Assembly (NCBI GenBank): GCA_030527325.1
Contig: JAUNBA010000005.1
Span: 62,001-126,000, forward strand
DNA length: 64,000 bases
Direction: 5' to 3'
DNA from: Slackia sp.
Lineage (GTDB): Bacteria; Actinomycetota; Coriobacteriia; Coriobacteriales; Eggerthellaceae
Shown: piece by piece, positions 40,493-50,055 of the stretch
Layout of the letters: the number at the start of each line of letters is the position of its first letter
Position numbering within the stretch: position 1 is the stretch's first letter
Program-made: the position numbers and the translations under genes
The notes under the pieces: generated by a model
The model's input: the letters and a program-made list of their open reading frames with translations, nothing else
The model's database searches: none
What the model was told of the DNA's origin: nothing

Positions 40493-41668
40493 ATGGAGCG
40501 CGTCTATCTCGACAATGCCGCGACCACGCCGTTGTCGGCATGCGCGGCGGCGGCGATGGGGCCGTACCTGGAGCCCGGCGTCCAGGCCCCTTTCGGCAAT
40601 GCGAATTCGCTGCACACGGCCGGCAGGGAAGCGTTCTCCGTGTTGGAGGACTGCCGCGTGCGCGTCGCCCGCGCCCTGTCGGCCCGCCGTCCCGACGAGG
40701 TGATCTTCACGTCGGGAGCCACCGAGGCCGATAACGCCGCCGTCATAGGCATCGCGTTGGCCGAGCGCGAGCGTCGCGCTTTGCAGGGCCGCCACGAGGC
40801 GGGGCATGTCGTGTTGTCCCGCATCGAGCACGATGCCGTGCTTCATTGCGAAGGGCCGCTGAAGCGGCTCGGCTTCGCCGTCGATTTCGTCGAGTGCGAC
40901 GCTTCGGGCCACGTTTCCGCCGAAGCGCTCGCCGCCGTCATGCGCGACGATACGGTGCTGGCGAGCGTCATGGCGGTGAACAACGAGATAGGCAGCGTCA
41001 TGGACACGGCCGCGCTGGCGCATGCGGCCCATGAGCGCAAGGCGCTCTTCCATGTCGATGCGGTGCAGGCCCTCGGCAAGGTTCCGGTCGATGTGCAGCG
41101 TTTCGGGGCCGATGCCGCGTCGTTTTCCGCGCATAAGGTGGGCGGCCCCAAGGGCGTCGGCGTGCTGTACCTCAAAGCGCGCACGCCGTTTTCGCCGCTG
41201 CTCGTAGGCGGCGGCCAGGAAGGCGGCTTGCGCAGCGGGACGCAGAACGTCGCAGGCATCGTGGGCGCGACGGCGGCTATCGAGCATGCGGTCGCCGAAC
41301 AGCCCGCTTTTTCGTCTCGTGCCGCCGCGTGGCGCGATGAACTCTATGAGCGCCTGGGCGCTTTGCCGCGCGTCGTTGCCGCGGTCGCGCCCGATCGCGC
41401 GCAGGGCGCGTACGCTCCGCATATCGTGAGCGTGTGCGTGCGCGGCATGGAAAGCCAGTCGATCATCTTGCAGCTCGACATGCGCGGCATCTGCGTTTCG
41501 GGAGGATCGGCCTGTTCGTCGCAATCGCTCGATCCCTCGCACGTGCTCGCCGCGTTGCAGGTTCCGCGCAATCTCGCTCAGGGTCTTATCCGCGTGTCGT
41601 TCGGCGAATACACGCGCCGTTGCGACATCGATGCGTTTCTCGCGGCGTTCGAGGAGGTCGTGGCGTGA
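40493..41668 (+). CDS. Cysteine desulfurase (NifS/IscS-like, PLP)
   Basis: A 391-residue PLP enzyme taking sulfur from cysteine for Fe-S clusters or tRNA thiolation. The N-terminus 'VYLDNAATTPLS' is typical. The PLP lysine is in 'SFSAHKVGGPKGVGVLYLK', and the catalytic Cys lies in the loop 'CVSGGSACSSQSLDPSHVL'. No IscU/SufU or MnmA gene is adjacent, so the acceptor is not given by context. The gene overlaps the next start by four bases (GTGA). Confidence 0.93.
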   Translation: MERVYLDNAATTPLSACAAAAMGPYLEPGVQAPFGNANSLHTAGREAFSVLEDCRVRVARALSARRPDEVIFTSGATEADNAAVIGIALAERERRALQGRHEAGHVVLSRIEHDAVLHCEGPLKRLGFAVDFVECDASGHVSAEALAAVMRDDTVLASVMAVNNEIGSVMDTAALAHAAHERKALFHVDAVQALGKVPVDVQRFGADAASFSAHKVGGPKGVGVLYLKARTPFSPLLVGGGQEGGLRSGTQNVAGIVGATAAIEHAVAEQPAFSSRAAAWRDELYERLGALPRVVAAVAPDRAQGAYAPHIVSVCVRGMESQSIILQLDMRGICVSGGSACSSQSLDPSHVLAALQVPRNLAQGLIRVSFGEYTRRCDIDAFLAAFEEVVA

Positions 41669-42474
41669 TCGGGCCGATCACCATGCATACGCACTCCACG
41701 TTTTGCGGCCATGCGAAAGATTCGCTTTCCGCCATGGTCGACGCGGCGTGGGAGGCGGGCGTGCGGGATATGGCCGCCACCGAGCATTACCCGATCGGCG
41801 ACGCCCTCGATCCGTCTCATCATTCCAGCATGCCCGTCGAGATGCTCGCGCCGTATCGCGCTGCGGTCATGGCCGAGCGCGCGCGTCGTCCCGAGATGCG
41901 CATCCTGCTCGGCTGCGAGCTCGACTGGCTCGGCGCCGACGACGACCGCTCGTTTCCCGCCGGCGCCTTCGACGATTTCGACATCGTCTTGGGGTCGGTG
42001 CATTTTCTCGACGGATGGCTGATCAACAGCCGCCGCGAGCAGGATCGCTGGGAGCGGGTCGATGTCGACGAGGTATGGCGCCGCTATATCGACGCATGGT
42101 GCGAGGCGGCGGCGAGCCCCATGCCGTTCACGGTGATGGCCCATCCCGACGTGGTGAAGAAGTTCGGCCGGTATCCTTCGTTCGACCTGGTGCCGCATTA
42201 TCGCAGGATGGCCGAGGCCGCCCGTGCCGGCGGCCGCATGGTGGAAGTGAACACGTCGGGGCGTTTTTCACCGTGCGCCGAATACTATCCGGCGCCCGCC
42301 TTGCTCGCCGAATTCGCGCGCGCGGGCGTGGCGTGCACGATCGGCACCGATGCGCATGAGACGGCGCATGTCGCACGGGATGCGCGGCGCGCGTATGCGT
42401 ACATGCGCCGGGCGGGGTATAGCCGCGTGGCCGTTCCCGGCTATGGCAAAACGGTGCGCTTCGTCGATTTGTAA
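41665..42474 (+). CDS. PHP-domain phosphatase, histidinol-phosphatase-like
   Basis: 269 residues. Metal ligands are visible in 'MHTHSTFCGHAKDS', 'ATEHYPIG', 'GCELDWLGADD', 'VMAHPDVVKKFG' and 'CTIGTDAHE', the PHP pattern of HisK/HisJ histidinol phosphatases and related phosphoesterases. No other his gene is present, so histidine synthesis is possible but unproven. The GTG at 41665 lies inside the previous stop and has GAGGAGG 6 bases before. Confidence 0.85.
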   Translation: MIGPITMHTHSTFCGHAKDSLSAMVDAAWEAGVRDMAATEHYPIGDALDPSHHSSMPVEMLAPYRAAVMAERARRPEMRILLGCELDWLGADDDRSFPAGAFDDFDIVLGSVHFLDGWLINSRREQDRWERVDVDEVWRRYIDAWCEAAASPMPFTVMAHPDVVKKFGRYPSFDLVPHYRRMAEAARAGGRMVEVNTSGRFSPCAEYYPAPALLAEFARAGVACTIGTDAHETAHVARDARRAYAYMRRAGYSRVAVPGYGKTVRFVDL

Positions 42475-42521
42475 CGCGCGTTCGCGCAGGTAGCAAACAC
42501 ATGAAGGAGGTCGCCGTCGCG

Positions 42522-43424
42522 ATGGCCGATGCACATGGGAAAGATCAGGGGAAAACGTTCGATGGGGCGCGCGGCGCGTCGCGTGAGCCCGCGCCTTCGC
42601 AAGAGTCCGCTACGGTGGGGCGCTTCGTGGCGGCGCTCGAAGCGATGTTTCCGCCGGCGCATGCGGAACGCTGGGATCGAACGGGATTGCTGGTCGGCGA
42701 CGCCGACCGTCCTCTGGGCAATGTCGCCGTCGCGCTCGATCCGACGCCTGCTGCCGTGCGCCAGGCGCATGCTGCAGGCGCCGGGGTCTTGCTGACGCAT
42801 CATCCCGCGTTCATCGAGCCGCCCTGTCGCATCGCGCCGATCGAAAGCGGCGGATCGCCCGCGGGCGCGGCGGTGTTCGAGGCCGCGTCTCGCGGCGTGG
42901 CGCTGGTGAACTTCCACACCGCGCTCGATGTGAGCCTTCAGGCTCAGGAGATGATGCCCGGCATGTTGTCGCTTTCCCGTATCGGCGTGCTCGAACCGCT
43001 CGATGCGTGCGCCGATCTCGGCTACGGCCAGATATGCCTCGTCGATCCCGACGGCGGCGCTATCGGGATCGATGCGCTCGCCTGCCGGTGCGCGCAGGCG
43101 TTCGGCCGCGTTCCGCGCGTGTGGGGCCCGCCCGAACGGGAGGTGCGCCGCGTGGTCACGTGGACGGGCTCTGCGGGCGATGCTCCCTTGAAATGTCTCG
43201 AGCAGGGAATCGACGCGCTTATTTGCGGCGAGGTGAAGTATCATACGGCGCTCGACGCCGCTTCGGCAGGCCTTGCGCTGATCGAGCTCGGCCACGACGT
43301 TTCCGAGCTTCCTTTTACGACGGTGCTCGCGCGGGCGGCGTGCGCGGCGGGCGTTGCGCAAGAACGTATAACCTGCCTTGCGCAGGATGGAAATTGGAGG
43401 CACCCCGATATCAGGAGGGCATGA
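42522..43424 (+). CDS. NIF3/DUF34 family metal-binding protein
   Basis: 300 residues of the NIF3-like (YbgI/YqfO) family, annotated at times as GTP cyclohydrolase type 2, though the true function is unsettled. Family features are 'AERWDRTGLLVGD', 'VLLTHHPAFI' (metal-binding His pair), 'FHTALDVS' and 'ALICGEVKYHTALDA' with 'ELGHDVSE'. I use ATG 42522 because AAGGAGG lies in front of it and inside a longer frame from 42501. It sits in the rpe operon, with the next gene two bases downstream of its stop. Confidence 0.85.
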   Translation: MADAHGKDQGKTFDGARGASREPAPSQESATVGRFVAALEAMFPPAHAERWDRTGLLVGDADRPLGNVAVALDPTPAAVRQAHAAGAGVLLTHHPAFIEPPCRIAPIESGGSPAGAAVFEAASRGVALVNFHTALDVSLQAQEMMPGMLSLSRIGVLEPLDACADLGYGQICLVDPDGGAIGIDALACRCAQAFGRVPRVWGPPEREVRRVVTWTGSAGDAPLKCLEQGIDALICGEVKYHTALDAASAGLALIELGHDVSELPFTTVLARAACAAGVAQERITCLAQDGNWRHPDIRRA

Positions 43425-43425
43425 T

Positions 43426-44160
43426 ATGCAGGCTACATCTGACCAGCTCATAGGGCTCACGAAGCTGCAGCACGTCGATCTTTCCATCGCGAAGCTGCGC
43501 CGCGACGTCGACGGGCTTGCGCAAAAGCAGGCGATCGCCGACATCCGGGCGAAGCGCGCCGCTATTCGGCATAAGCTCGGCGCTTTAGAGGACGCCCGTC
43601 TCGATGCCGAGTCCCGGCTGGACTCTTTGCGGGATGAAGACGCGGCGTGCGCGCATAAGCAATCGGCGGCGCAGGCGGCCATCGATGCCGCCGTGCAGGA
43701 TTATCGCGCGGTAACGGCGCGCAGCGCGGAACTCGCCGAACTCGCGCAGCAGCGCGCCGATCTGGCGGCGAAGATCGACGAGACGCAAGGGCGCTTGCAG
43801 GGCATAGCGGACATGAAACCGCAGGCGAGCGCCATGCTCGCGCGTCTTGAACAGCGCGAAGAGGCGTTGATCGCGGACTATCGGCGCGAGGGCGGCTTGC
43901 TGCTGCGCGACATCGCCGCGCTCGAAAGCGAACGCGCACAGCTCGCCGAAGCGGTGGGGCCCGATATCATGGCCCATTACGAGCGCCTGTCCAAGGCGAA
44001 GCAAGGCGTCGCTTTGGCGCATTTGGTCGAAGGGTCCTGCAACACGTGCCGTTCGCGCATCGACCCTAGCCGCGTTCTCGTGCTTCGCTCGGAATACCCG
44101 TTGTCGTTCTGCCCGCATTGCGGCCGCCTCATGGTCGTGGACAAACGATATGCGGGTTAG
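43426..44160 (+). CDS. Coiled-coil protein with C4 zinc ribbon (DUF164-like)
   Basis: 244 residues. A long coiled coil covers about residues 10-190 ('RAKRAAIRHKLGALEDARLDAESRLDSLRDED'), followed by a zinc ribbon 'GSCNTCRSRIDPSRV...SFCPHCGRLMV' (CxxC...CxxC). Family members are thought to act as chaperone-like or regulatory factors. NIF3 and this family are frequently adjacent in genomes, as here. Its AGGAGGGC site lies just before the ATG at 43426. Confidence 0.85.
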   Translation: MQATSDQLIGLTKLQHVDLSIAKLRRDVDGLAQKQAIADIRAKRAAIRHKLGALEDARLDAESRLDSLRDEDAACAHKQSAAQAAIDAAVQDYRAVTARSAELAELAQQRADLAAKIDETQGRLQGIADMKPQASAMLARLEQREEALIADYRREGGLLLRDIAALESERAQLAEAVGPDIMAHYERLSKAKQGVALAHLVEGSCNTCRSRIDPSRVLVLRSEYPLSFCPHCGRLMVVDKRYAG

Positions 44161-44169
44161 AAAATAATA

Positions 44170-44198
44170 TTGTCATGCGCTATTCCGCATGGTATAGT
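44170..44198 (+). promoter_or_regulatory. rpmB promoter
   Basis: TTGTCA (44170-44175), a 17-base spacer, TATAGT (44193-44198). This is the best sigma70-like promoter in this part of the window, 58 bases before rpmB. Confidence 0.75.
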
Positions 44199-44255
44199 AA
44201 GCAGGCTTTTTGCTTACACCCAGATAGCCATCTGATAGTAATGGAGTGAAAGATT

Positions 44256-44447
44256 ATGTCGAAGGTTTGCGAAATTTGCGGTAAGGCTCCTCAGGCGGGT
44301 CGTTCCATCAGCCACTCTCATCGTGTCTCCAACCGTATGTTCCGTCCGAACATCCAGAAGGTGACCGTTATGGAGAACAACGGCACGGTGCATAAGAAGA
44401 ACGTGTGCACCAAGTGCCTGAAGGCCGGCAAGGTTACCCGCGCATAA
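44256..44447 (+). CDS. rpmB: Ribosomal protein bL28
   Basis: 63 residues of the 50S subunit, with 'CEICGKAPQAGRSISHSHRVSNRMFRPNIQKV' and a C-terminal 'KKNVCTKCLKAGKV'. The CxxC pairs identify the zinc-binding form. The ATG follows GGAGTGAAAG. A promoter precedes it and an intrinsic terminator follows, so it is transcribed alone. Confidence 0.96.
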   Translation: MSKVCEICGKAPQAGRSISHSHRVSNRMFRPNIQKVTVMENNGTVHKKNVCTKCLKAGKVTRA

Positions 44448-44463
44448 CGCCTTCTTCCGTATG

Positions 44464-44490
44464 CAAAGCCCGCGAATGCGGGCTTTTTTC
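44464..44490 (+). terminator. Intrinsic terminator after rpmB
   Basis: AAAGCCCGC pairs with GCGGGCTTT around GAAT, followed by TTT. The remaining 44,491-44,686 interval shows no gene. Confidence 0.85.
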
Positions 44491-44686
44491 ATGCACCGAT
44501 TCGCGTGCGAGGGTCGCCTGCCGGCCGCTTCGGGGCATGGGTCCGCGCTGCGGGACGCGTGCGCGCGCCGGCCGCGTCCCATCTGAGCGCTTCTGGCGGC
44601 GGTCGGCATGATTTGTGCGCTTGATGTGCTTAACCACCCGCTAAAATGCCTGTTCATTTCGTTCTATGGAGTTGATTTCGGTTAAT

Positions 44687-44695
44687 TGCTATACT
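44687..44695 (+). promoter_or_regulatory. Extended -10 promoter of the asp23-fakA-recG run
   Basis: TG-C-TATACT (44687-44695) 38 bases before the Asp23 start. The -35 region is weak, as is common for extended -10 promoters. Confidence 0.55.
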
Positions 44696-44733
44696 TTACG
44701 GTTGCATTGCAGTCGTGAGAAAGGAATGCATTC

Positions 44734-45081
44734 ATGACGCAGCAGGTTCCTGGCAATCTTCATGTCTCCAATGATGTTCTCGCCGATCTGGCAGGCAATG
44801 CCGCTCTCGGCTGCTACGGCATCGTTGGTATGGCTGCTCCCACCGTTTCCGAGGGCATCGCCACCATACTGCCCGCAAACCGTCTTCGCCGCGGCATCGT
44901 CGTCGCCGCCGAGGAAGCGGGCGTGCGCGTCGATCTGTACGTGGTGGTCGAGTACGGTACCAACATCAACGCCGTGTCCCAGAATCTCATCGACAATGTC
45001 ACGTATATGCTGACCGAGCATGCCCAGGTGCCCGTCGCGGGCGTCGAAGTGCACGTCCAGGGCATCAAGGTGCGCAAGTAG
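44734..45081 (+). CDS. Asp23/Gls24 family protein
   Basis: 115 residues with the family core 'VLADLAGNAALGCYGIVGMAA' and 'VDLYVVVEYGTNINAVSQNLIDNVTYML'. Such small proteins precede fakA/DAK2 genes in many Gram-positives and are linked to cell-envelope or fatty-acid homeostasis. The ATG is behind GAGAAAGGAATGC. The fakA-like start lies 27 bp downstream. Confidence 0.9.
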   Translation: MTQQVPGNLHVSNDVLADLAGNAALGCYGIVGMAAPTVSEGIATILPANRLRRGIVVAAEEAGVRVDLYVVVEYGTNINAVSQNLIDNVTYMLTEHAQVPVAGVEVHVQGIKVRK

Positions 45082-45108
45082 CGCAGTTCCAAGGAGATAC
45101 ATACACCT

Positions 45109-46737
45109 ATGAGCAACCATACGACCAACGACGTCCTCAACGCGATCGCCGCCGCCACCAAGGCGCTCGCCGAGCGCAAGGAGGAAGTGAATCGCCTGAA
45201 CGTGTTCCCCGTTCCTGACGGCGATACCGGCACGAATATGTCTTTGACCATGCAGACGGTGGTCGATAATCTCGCCAAGCTCGAAATCGGCTGCACCGAT
45301 GCCGATGTCCGCAAGGCCATCACCACGGGCGCTTTGATGGGCGCTCGCGGCAATTCCGGCGTCATCACCTCGCAGATCCTGCGCGGCCTGTGCGAAGGCT
45401 ACGAGGGCCACGAGCAGCTCGATACCGTCGCGCTCGACGCATGCTTCGCCCGTGCGGTCGAGGTGTCCTTCCAGGCGGTGCGCAAGCCCGTCAAAGGCAC
45501 CATTCTCACCGTTATCGAGGATGCCGCGGCCGCCGCGCGCAAGGCGCGCAAGAAGAAGCTGTCCCTCGAAGAGGCGCTCGAGGTCGTCGTGGCCGAAGCG
45601 TACGCTTCCGTGCAGCGCACGCCCGATTATCTGCCGGTCCTCAAGGAGAACAACGTGGTCGACGCGGGCGGTTTCGGCCTGGCCATCTTGATCGACGCGT
45701 TCGCCGCCTCTCTGACCGGCAAAGACGGCTTCGTGGGCGATGCCATGGCTTTCGCGCGTCCCGCTCCGAAGGTCGAAATCGAGCAGATTAACGACTGGGA
45801 AGGCTCGGCGTATCGCTATTGCACCGAATTCCTCGTCCATTCCGACGAGATCGACGTCGATGCGGCCAAGGACTTCCTTCCCACGATGGGCGATTGCGAC
45901 CTTATGGTGGGCATGCATCCGAACTTCAAGGTCCATGTGCATTCGAACCGTCCCGACCAGGTGCTCGGCTGGTTCCTCACGCATGACGCCCAGATATCCG
46001 AGGTTCATATCCACAATATGCAGCTTCAGAGCGAAGAGCGCACCGAGAAGCTCGAGCACGAGACGCAGGAGGCCCGCAAGCCGCTCGGCGTCGTCGCGGT
46101 GGCCCCGGGTTCCGGCAATGCGAAGATCCTCGAGTCGCTCGGCGTCGATGTCGTCGTGTCGGGCGGGCAGACCATGAATCCTTCGACCGCCGATATCCTC
46201 GCGGCCGTGAACAAGGTCAACGCGGATGCGGTCGTCATCCTCCCCAATAACAAGAACATCATCATGGCCGCGCAGGCGTGCGTCGAGGTTTCCGAAAAGC
46301 CCTGCGCCGTGGTTCCCACGAAAAGCGTGCCGCAGGCGTTTTCGGCTCTGTTCGGCTTCGATGCCGATGCGTCGCTGGATGAGAACGTCGAGGCCATGAC
46401 CGAGGCGTTCGCCGACGTGAAGACGGGCGAGGTGACGCGCGCCATCAAGGACGCCAAAGACGCGCATGGCAACCCGATCAAAGACGGCGACGTGATCGGC
46501 ATCGCCGACGGCTCCATCGAAACCGTCGGGGAGAACGTTTCCGACGTGGTCATGGGCCTTCTTGAGGCCATGGGCGCCGACGAGGCCGACACCTGCACGG
46601 TGCTTGCGGGCGATCAGATGAGCGATGAAGAGCTCGATGCGTTGGTCGCGCGCATCGAAGAAGCTTACGAAGACCTCGAAATCGATCCCCATCGCGGAGA
46701 GCAGGCGCTCTATCCGGTCGTTTTCTCGCTCGAATAG
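45109..46737 (+). CDS. fakA: DAK2-domain fatty acid kinase (FakA-like)
   Basis: 542 residues. The N-terminal DhaL/DAK2 domain binds ATP ('VPDGDTGTNMSLTMQTV', 'GARGNSGVITSQILRGL'). A middle domain ('YRYCTEFLVHSD...DLMVGMHPNFKVHVHSNRPDQVLGWFL') and a C-terminal EDD/DegV-fold domain follow. FakA phosphorylates fatty acids held by FakB. plsX, which uses acyl-phosphate chemistry, is 5 kb downstream in the same run. The name rests on domain order and Asp23 linkage. Confidence 0.88.
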   Translation: MSNHTTNDVLNAIAAATKALAERKEEVNRLNVFPVPDGDTGTNMSLTMQTVVDNLAKLEIGCTDADVRKAITTGALMGARGNSGVITSQILRGLCEGYEGHEQLDTVALDACFARAVEVSFQAVRKPVKGTILTVIEDAAAAARKARKKKLSLEEALEVVVAEAYASVQRTPDYLPVLKENNVVDAGGFGLAILIDAFAASLTGKDGFVGDAMAFARPAPKVEIEQINDWEGSAYRYCTEFLVHSDEIDVDAAKDFLPTMGDCDLMVGMHPNFKVHVHSNRPDQVLGWFLTHDAQISEVHIHNMQLQSEERTEKLEHETQEARKPLGVVAVAPGSGNAKILESLGVDVVVSGGQTMNPSTADILAAVNKVNADAVVILPNNKNIIMAAQACVEVSEKPCAVVPTKSVPQAFSALFGFDADASLDENVEAMTEAFADVKTGEVTRAIKDAKDAHGNPIKDGDVIGIADGSIETVGENVSDVVMGLLEAMGADEADTCTVLAGDQMSDEELDALVARIEEAYEDLEIDPHRGEQALYPVVFSLE

Positions 46738-46751
46738 CAGGGGCTTGCCCT

Positions 46752-48923
46752 ATGGTCGATCGACTCGCCGCCGCCTTGCGGCCGGAATCGCCCGTGACCG
46801 AGCTTGCGGGCATCAGTTCCGTCCGGGCGGCGGCGCTTTCGCGTCTGGGCATACGCACGATTCGCGATCTGCTCGCGCATTATCCTCATCGCTATGTCGA
46901 TATGGCGGATTTGCGCACCATCGCCGCCGCGCCCGTCGGCGCGCAGGTCACGGTGGTCGCCCAGGTCCACGAAGCCGTTCTCAAGCGTCCCAAGCCGAAG
47001 CTCGATTTGGTCGAGGTCGCGCTGGTCGACGGAACGTCGACGCTGATCGCCACGTTTTTCAAGCAGCCTTGGCTTGCGAAAAGCCTCAAGCCCGGCATGC
47101 GGGTCAGCGTTGCGGGAACGGTCGAATTCTCGTACGGCTTCAAGCGCATGACCATGCCGTTTCTCGACGTGCTCGATGATGACGATCCAGGCGCGGGCGT
47201 CGTCGTGCCGGTGCATCGCGGCGGCCGGGATATGTCGCCTGCCGCGATGCGCTCGGCGGTTTCCGCCGCGCTCGCGTCGTGTTCGGGAATGTACGATCCT
47301 CTGCCGTACTCGTTGCGCACGCGCTATAGGCTCATGGCGCGCCAGCATGCGCTTCGGGCCATCCATTTCCCTCGGTGCATGGCCGAGCAGGCCGCCGCCC
47401 GTCGTCGCCTTGCTTACGAGGAGGTGCTGCTGCTCGAGCTGCATATGATGAGCGCGGAGCGCGATCGCCTGCGCGCCTTGCCCGCGACGGTCCACGCTTC
47501 AGGCGGGCCGTGCTTCGACGCGGTTTTCGCGGCGCTGCCGTTTTCCCTGACGAGCGATCAGATGCTGGCTATCGAAGAAATCAGGGCCGATATGGCGTCG
47601 CCCGCGCATATGAGCCGCATGGTGCTCGGCGATGTGGGAACGGGGAAGACGGCGGTGGCCGCGTTCGCCTTGGCCCTTGCGGCCGATTCGGGTACGCAGG
47701 CGTTGATGATGGCTCCCACGGAGGTGCTTGTGCGCCAGCACGCGGATGCCATGGCGCCGTTGTTCGAGGCGGCGGGCATTGCGTGGGATGTGCTGACGTC
47801 GTCGTGCTCGGCGGGCGAGCGTCGTCGCATTCTCGCCGACGTCGCATCGGGACGGACGTGCGTGTTGTTCGGCACGCAGGCGCTTCTCGAAGACGACGTG
47901 CGCTTGCGCGTATGCACGCTCGTCGTGGTGGACGAAGAGCAGCGTTTCGGTGTCGATCAGCGTGCGCGTCTGCTGGAAAAAGGGGCCAACCCCGATTTCC
48001 TCTCGCTTACGGCCACGCCTATTCCCCGGACGCTGGCGTTGGCCCTGTACGGGACCATGACGGCGAGCTATTTGCGTAGCGCACCTGCCGGCGCAGGCGG
48101 GCGCACCACGCGCGTCGTGGGATTCAGGGAACGCGGCAAGGCCTACGATGCCGCGCTTGCGGCCTGCGCCCGAGGCGAGCAGGCATACGTCGTCTGCCCT
48201 CTGGTGGGCAGAAAACGCCAAGAAGCCCGGATTGGCGGCGCTTCTTCGCCGCGCGACGCCGATGCGGTCGATTTCGACGAGGGGCCTTCGTATATCGACT
48301 CCGACGCCGACATGGCCGGCGACGACCCCAAGGCCGCCGAAGCCGAGGCGGCGTTTTTGCAGGCGAAGACGTTTTCCGCCTATACGGTGGGATTGCTGCA
48401 CGGACGCATGCGTCCCGACGAGAAAAGGGCGGTCATGGAGCGTTTTCGCGCCGGCGAGATCGACGTGCTGGTGAGCACGACCGCCATCGAAGTGGGCGTC
48501 GATGTCGCCAACGCCACCGTGATGATCGTGGAAGACGCCGAGCGCTTCGGGCTTTCACAGCTCCATCAGCTGCGGGGCCGCATCGGCCGCGGCGCGTTGC
48601 CGGGGGAGGCGTACTTGGTGGCTTCGACGTCGGATGCGGGATCGATCGAGCGCCTGCGCGCCATGGAGCGCATCGAAGATGGATTCGACTTGGCGGAATT
48701 CGATCTGTTGCTGCGTGACGAGGGCGATGTGCTGGGGAATCGCCAACATGGCGCCCGGGCGTTGAAGCTCGTGGACGCGGCGCGCGACGGCGCCCTGATC
48801 GAGGCGGCCCATGCCGACGCCGCGCGCATGCTCGATGCCGATGAGTGTTCGAAGCGCGCGGAAACGCGGCTTTTGCTTCGCGAGGCCGATGCGCTTTTCG
48901 CCGATTCGGCCGCGCGCGTATGA
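46752..48923 (+). CDS. recG: ATP-dependent DNA helicase RecG
   Basis: A 723-residue SF2 helicase that remodels forks and branched DNA. An N-terminal OB/wedge domain ('RDLLAHYPHRYVDMADLRTI') is followed by Walker A 'VLGDVGTGKTAVAAFALALA', 'VVDEEQRFGVDQRARL' and motif VI 'QLRGRIGRG'. An acidic stretch with 'DFDEGPSYIDSDADMAGDDP' is inserted before motif IV, a small lineage-specific insertion. The ATG is 12 bp after fakA's stop. Confidence 0.96.
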   Translation: MVDRLAAALRPESPVTELAGISSVRAAALSRLGIRTIRDLLAHYPHRYVDMADLRTIAAAPVGAQVTVVAQVHEAVLKRPKPKLDLVEVALVDGTSTLIATFFKQPWLAKSLKPGMRVSVAGTVEFSYGFKRMTMPFLDVLDDDDPGAGVVVPVHRGGRDMSPAAMRSAVSAALASCSGMYDPLPYSLRTRYRLMARQHALRAIHFPRCMAEQAAARRRLAYEEVLLLELHMMSAERDRLRALPATVHASGGPCFDAVFAALPFSLTSDQMLAIEEIRADMASPAHMSRMVLGDVGTGKTAVAAFALALAADSGTQALMMAPTEVLVRQHADAMAPLFEAAGIAWDVLTSSCSAGERRRILADVASGRTCVLFGTQALLEDDVRLRVCTLVVVDEEQRFGVDQRARLLEKGANPDFLSLTATPIPRTLALALYGTMTASYLRSAPAGAGGRTTRVVGFRERGKAYDAALAACARGEQAYVVCPLVGRKRQEARIGGASSPRDADAVDFDEGPSYIDSDADMAGDDPKAAEAEAAFLQAKTFSAYTVGLLHGRMRPDEKRAVMERFRAGEIDVLVSTTAIEVGVDVANATVMIVEDAERFGLSQLHQLRGRIGRGALPGEAYLVASTSDAGSIERLRAMERIEDGFDLAEFDLLLRDEGDVLGNRQHGARALKLVDAARDGALIEAAHADAARMLDADECSKRAETRLLLREADALFADSAARV

Positions 48924-48971
48924 TATATGTCCGTCGTGTTCGTGCGACGGATTCGAAGAAAGGACGGTGCC

Positions 48972-49550
48972 ATGCGCGTCATCGCCGGCTTGTACAAAGG
49001 CCGCCCGTTGGCGGCTCCGAAAGGGTCGAATACGCGACCGACGACCGATCGCGTGAAAGAGTCGCTTATCAGCACGCTGTGTTCCGCATGCGGATCGATC
49101 GAAGGCGCGCGCGTGCTCGACGCGTTCGCGGGCAGCGGGGCGCTCGGCATCGAGTGCTTGTCGCGCGGCGCCGCATCGGCGCATTTCTTCGAGCGTGATA
49201 AAGCGGCGCTCGACGCGCTGTGGCGCAACGTCGACATGCTCGGACTCGGGCCCGATCGCGCTCGCGTGTTCAAAGCCGACGTGATGAAAAACCCGCCTGT
49301 TGCGGGCGGCGCGCCGTATGACGTGGTGTTTCTCGATCCTCCGTATGCGTTTTCCCTCGAACGGACCTACGGGCTGGTCGCGACGCTGCGCGAACGCGGG
49401 CGCCTTGCTCCCGACGCCGTCATAAGCTACGAGCATGATGCCGCCTGCGATCTGGCCGCTTTCTTCGAAAGCGCCGCGGTGCCGGCCGATATACTTGCCA
49501 GCAAGCGGTTTTCGAAGACCGTGATCGACCTGTTCCGCTTTTACGAATGA
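48972..49550 (+). CDS. rsmD: 16S rRNA (guanine-N2) methyltransferase RsmD
   Basis: 192 residues methylating G966 of 16S rRNA. Visible are the N-terminal 'MRVIAGLYKGRPLAAPKGSNTRPTTDRVKESL', SAM motif I 'VLDAFAGSGALGIECLSRGA' and the catalytic 'DVVFLDPPYAF' (DPPY). The ATG at 48972 follows AAAGGACGG; the 45-base upstream extension overlaps the recG end region without support. It is paired with coaD in many Gram-positives, as here. Confidence 0.95.
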   Translation: MRVIAGLYKGRPLAAPKGSNTRPTTDRVKESLISTLCSACGSIEGARVLDAFAGSGALGIECLSRGAASAHFFERDKAALDALWRNVDMLGLGPDRARVFKADVMKNPPVAGGAPYDVVFLDPPYAFSLERTYGLVATLRERGRLAPDAVISYEHDAACDLAAFFESAAVPADILASKRFSKTVIDLFRFYE

Positions 49551-49575
49551 CAATCGTTTCAAGGAGGAGCTTCGC

Positions 49576-50055
49576 ATGAAAAAAGCTCTCGTGCCGGGTA
49601 CGTTCGACCCGATAACCAACGGACACCTCGACGTCATAGGCCGTGCTTCGCAGATGTTCGACGAAATCGTCGTGGGCGTCGCCGCGTCGGCGAAGAAAAA
49701 GCCGTTGTTTTCCCTCGACGAGCGCGTCGCATTCGCCCGCGAGGCCACCGCGTCGCTGGGCAATGTCACCGTGCAACCGTTCGACGACCTGCTCGTTCAT
49801 TTCGCCGCCGACATCAATGCGAACGTCGTGGTGAAGGGCCTGCGCGCCATCACCGACTTCGAGTACGAGTTCCAGATGACCGCGGCGAACTATCGTCTGA
49901 ACAGCGATGTCGAGACCATGTTCATCATGTCTCCGCCCCAATACATGTATCTGTCGAGCTCGATCGTGCGCGAGATCTCGTCGTTTCACGGTTCGGTGGA
50001 GGACTTGGTTCCCGCATGCGTCGAAAAGGCGCTGAAGGCTCGATTCGCCGAGTGA
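49576..50055 (+). CDS. coaD: Phosphopantetheine adenylyltransferase
   Basis: 159 residues, the penultimate step of coenzyme A synthesis. The nucleotidyltransferase signature is 'LVPGTFDPITNGHLDVI' with the 'GHLDVI' His, 'VVKGLRAITDFEYEFQMTAANYRL' and the C-terminal 'YLSSSIVREISSF' ATP loop. The ATG is behind AAGGAGGAGC. The window also holds coaC (1928). Confidence 0.97.
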   Translation: MKKALVPGTFDPITNGHLDVIGRASQMFDEIVVGVAASAKKKPLFSLDERVAFAREATASLGNVTVQPFDDLLVHFAADINANVVVKGLRAITDFEYEFQMTAANYRLNSDVETMFIMSPPQYMYLSSSIVREISSFHGSVEDLVPACVEKALKARFAE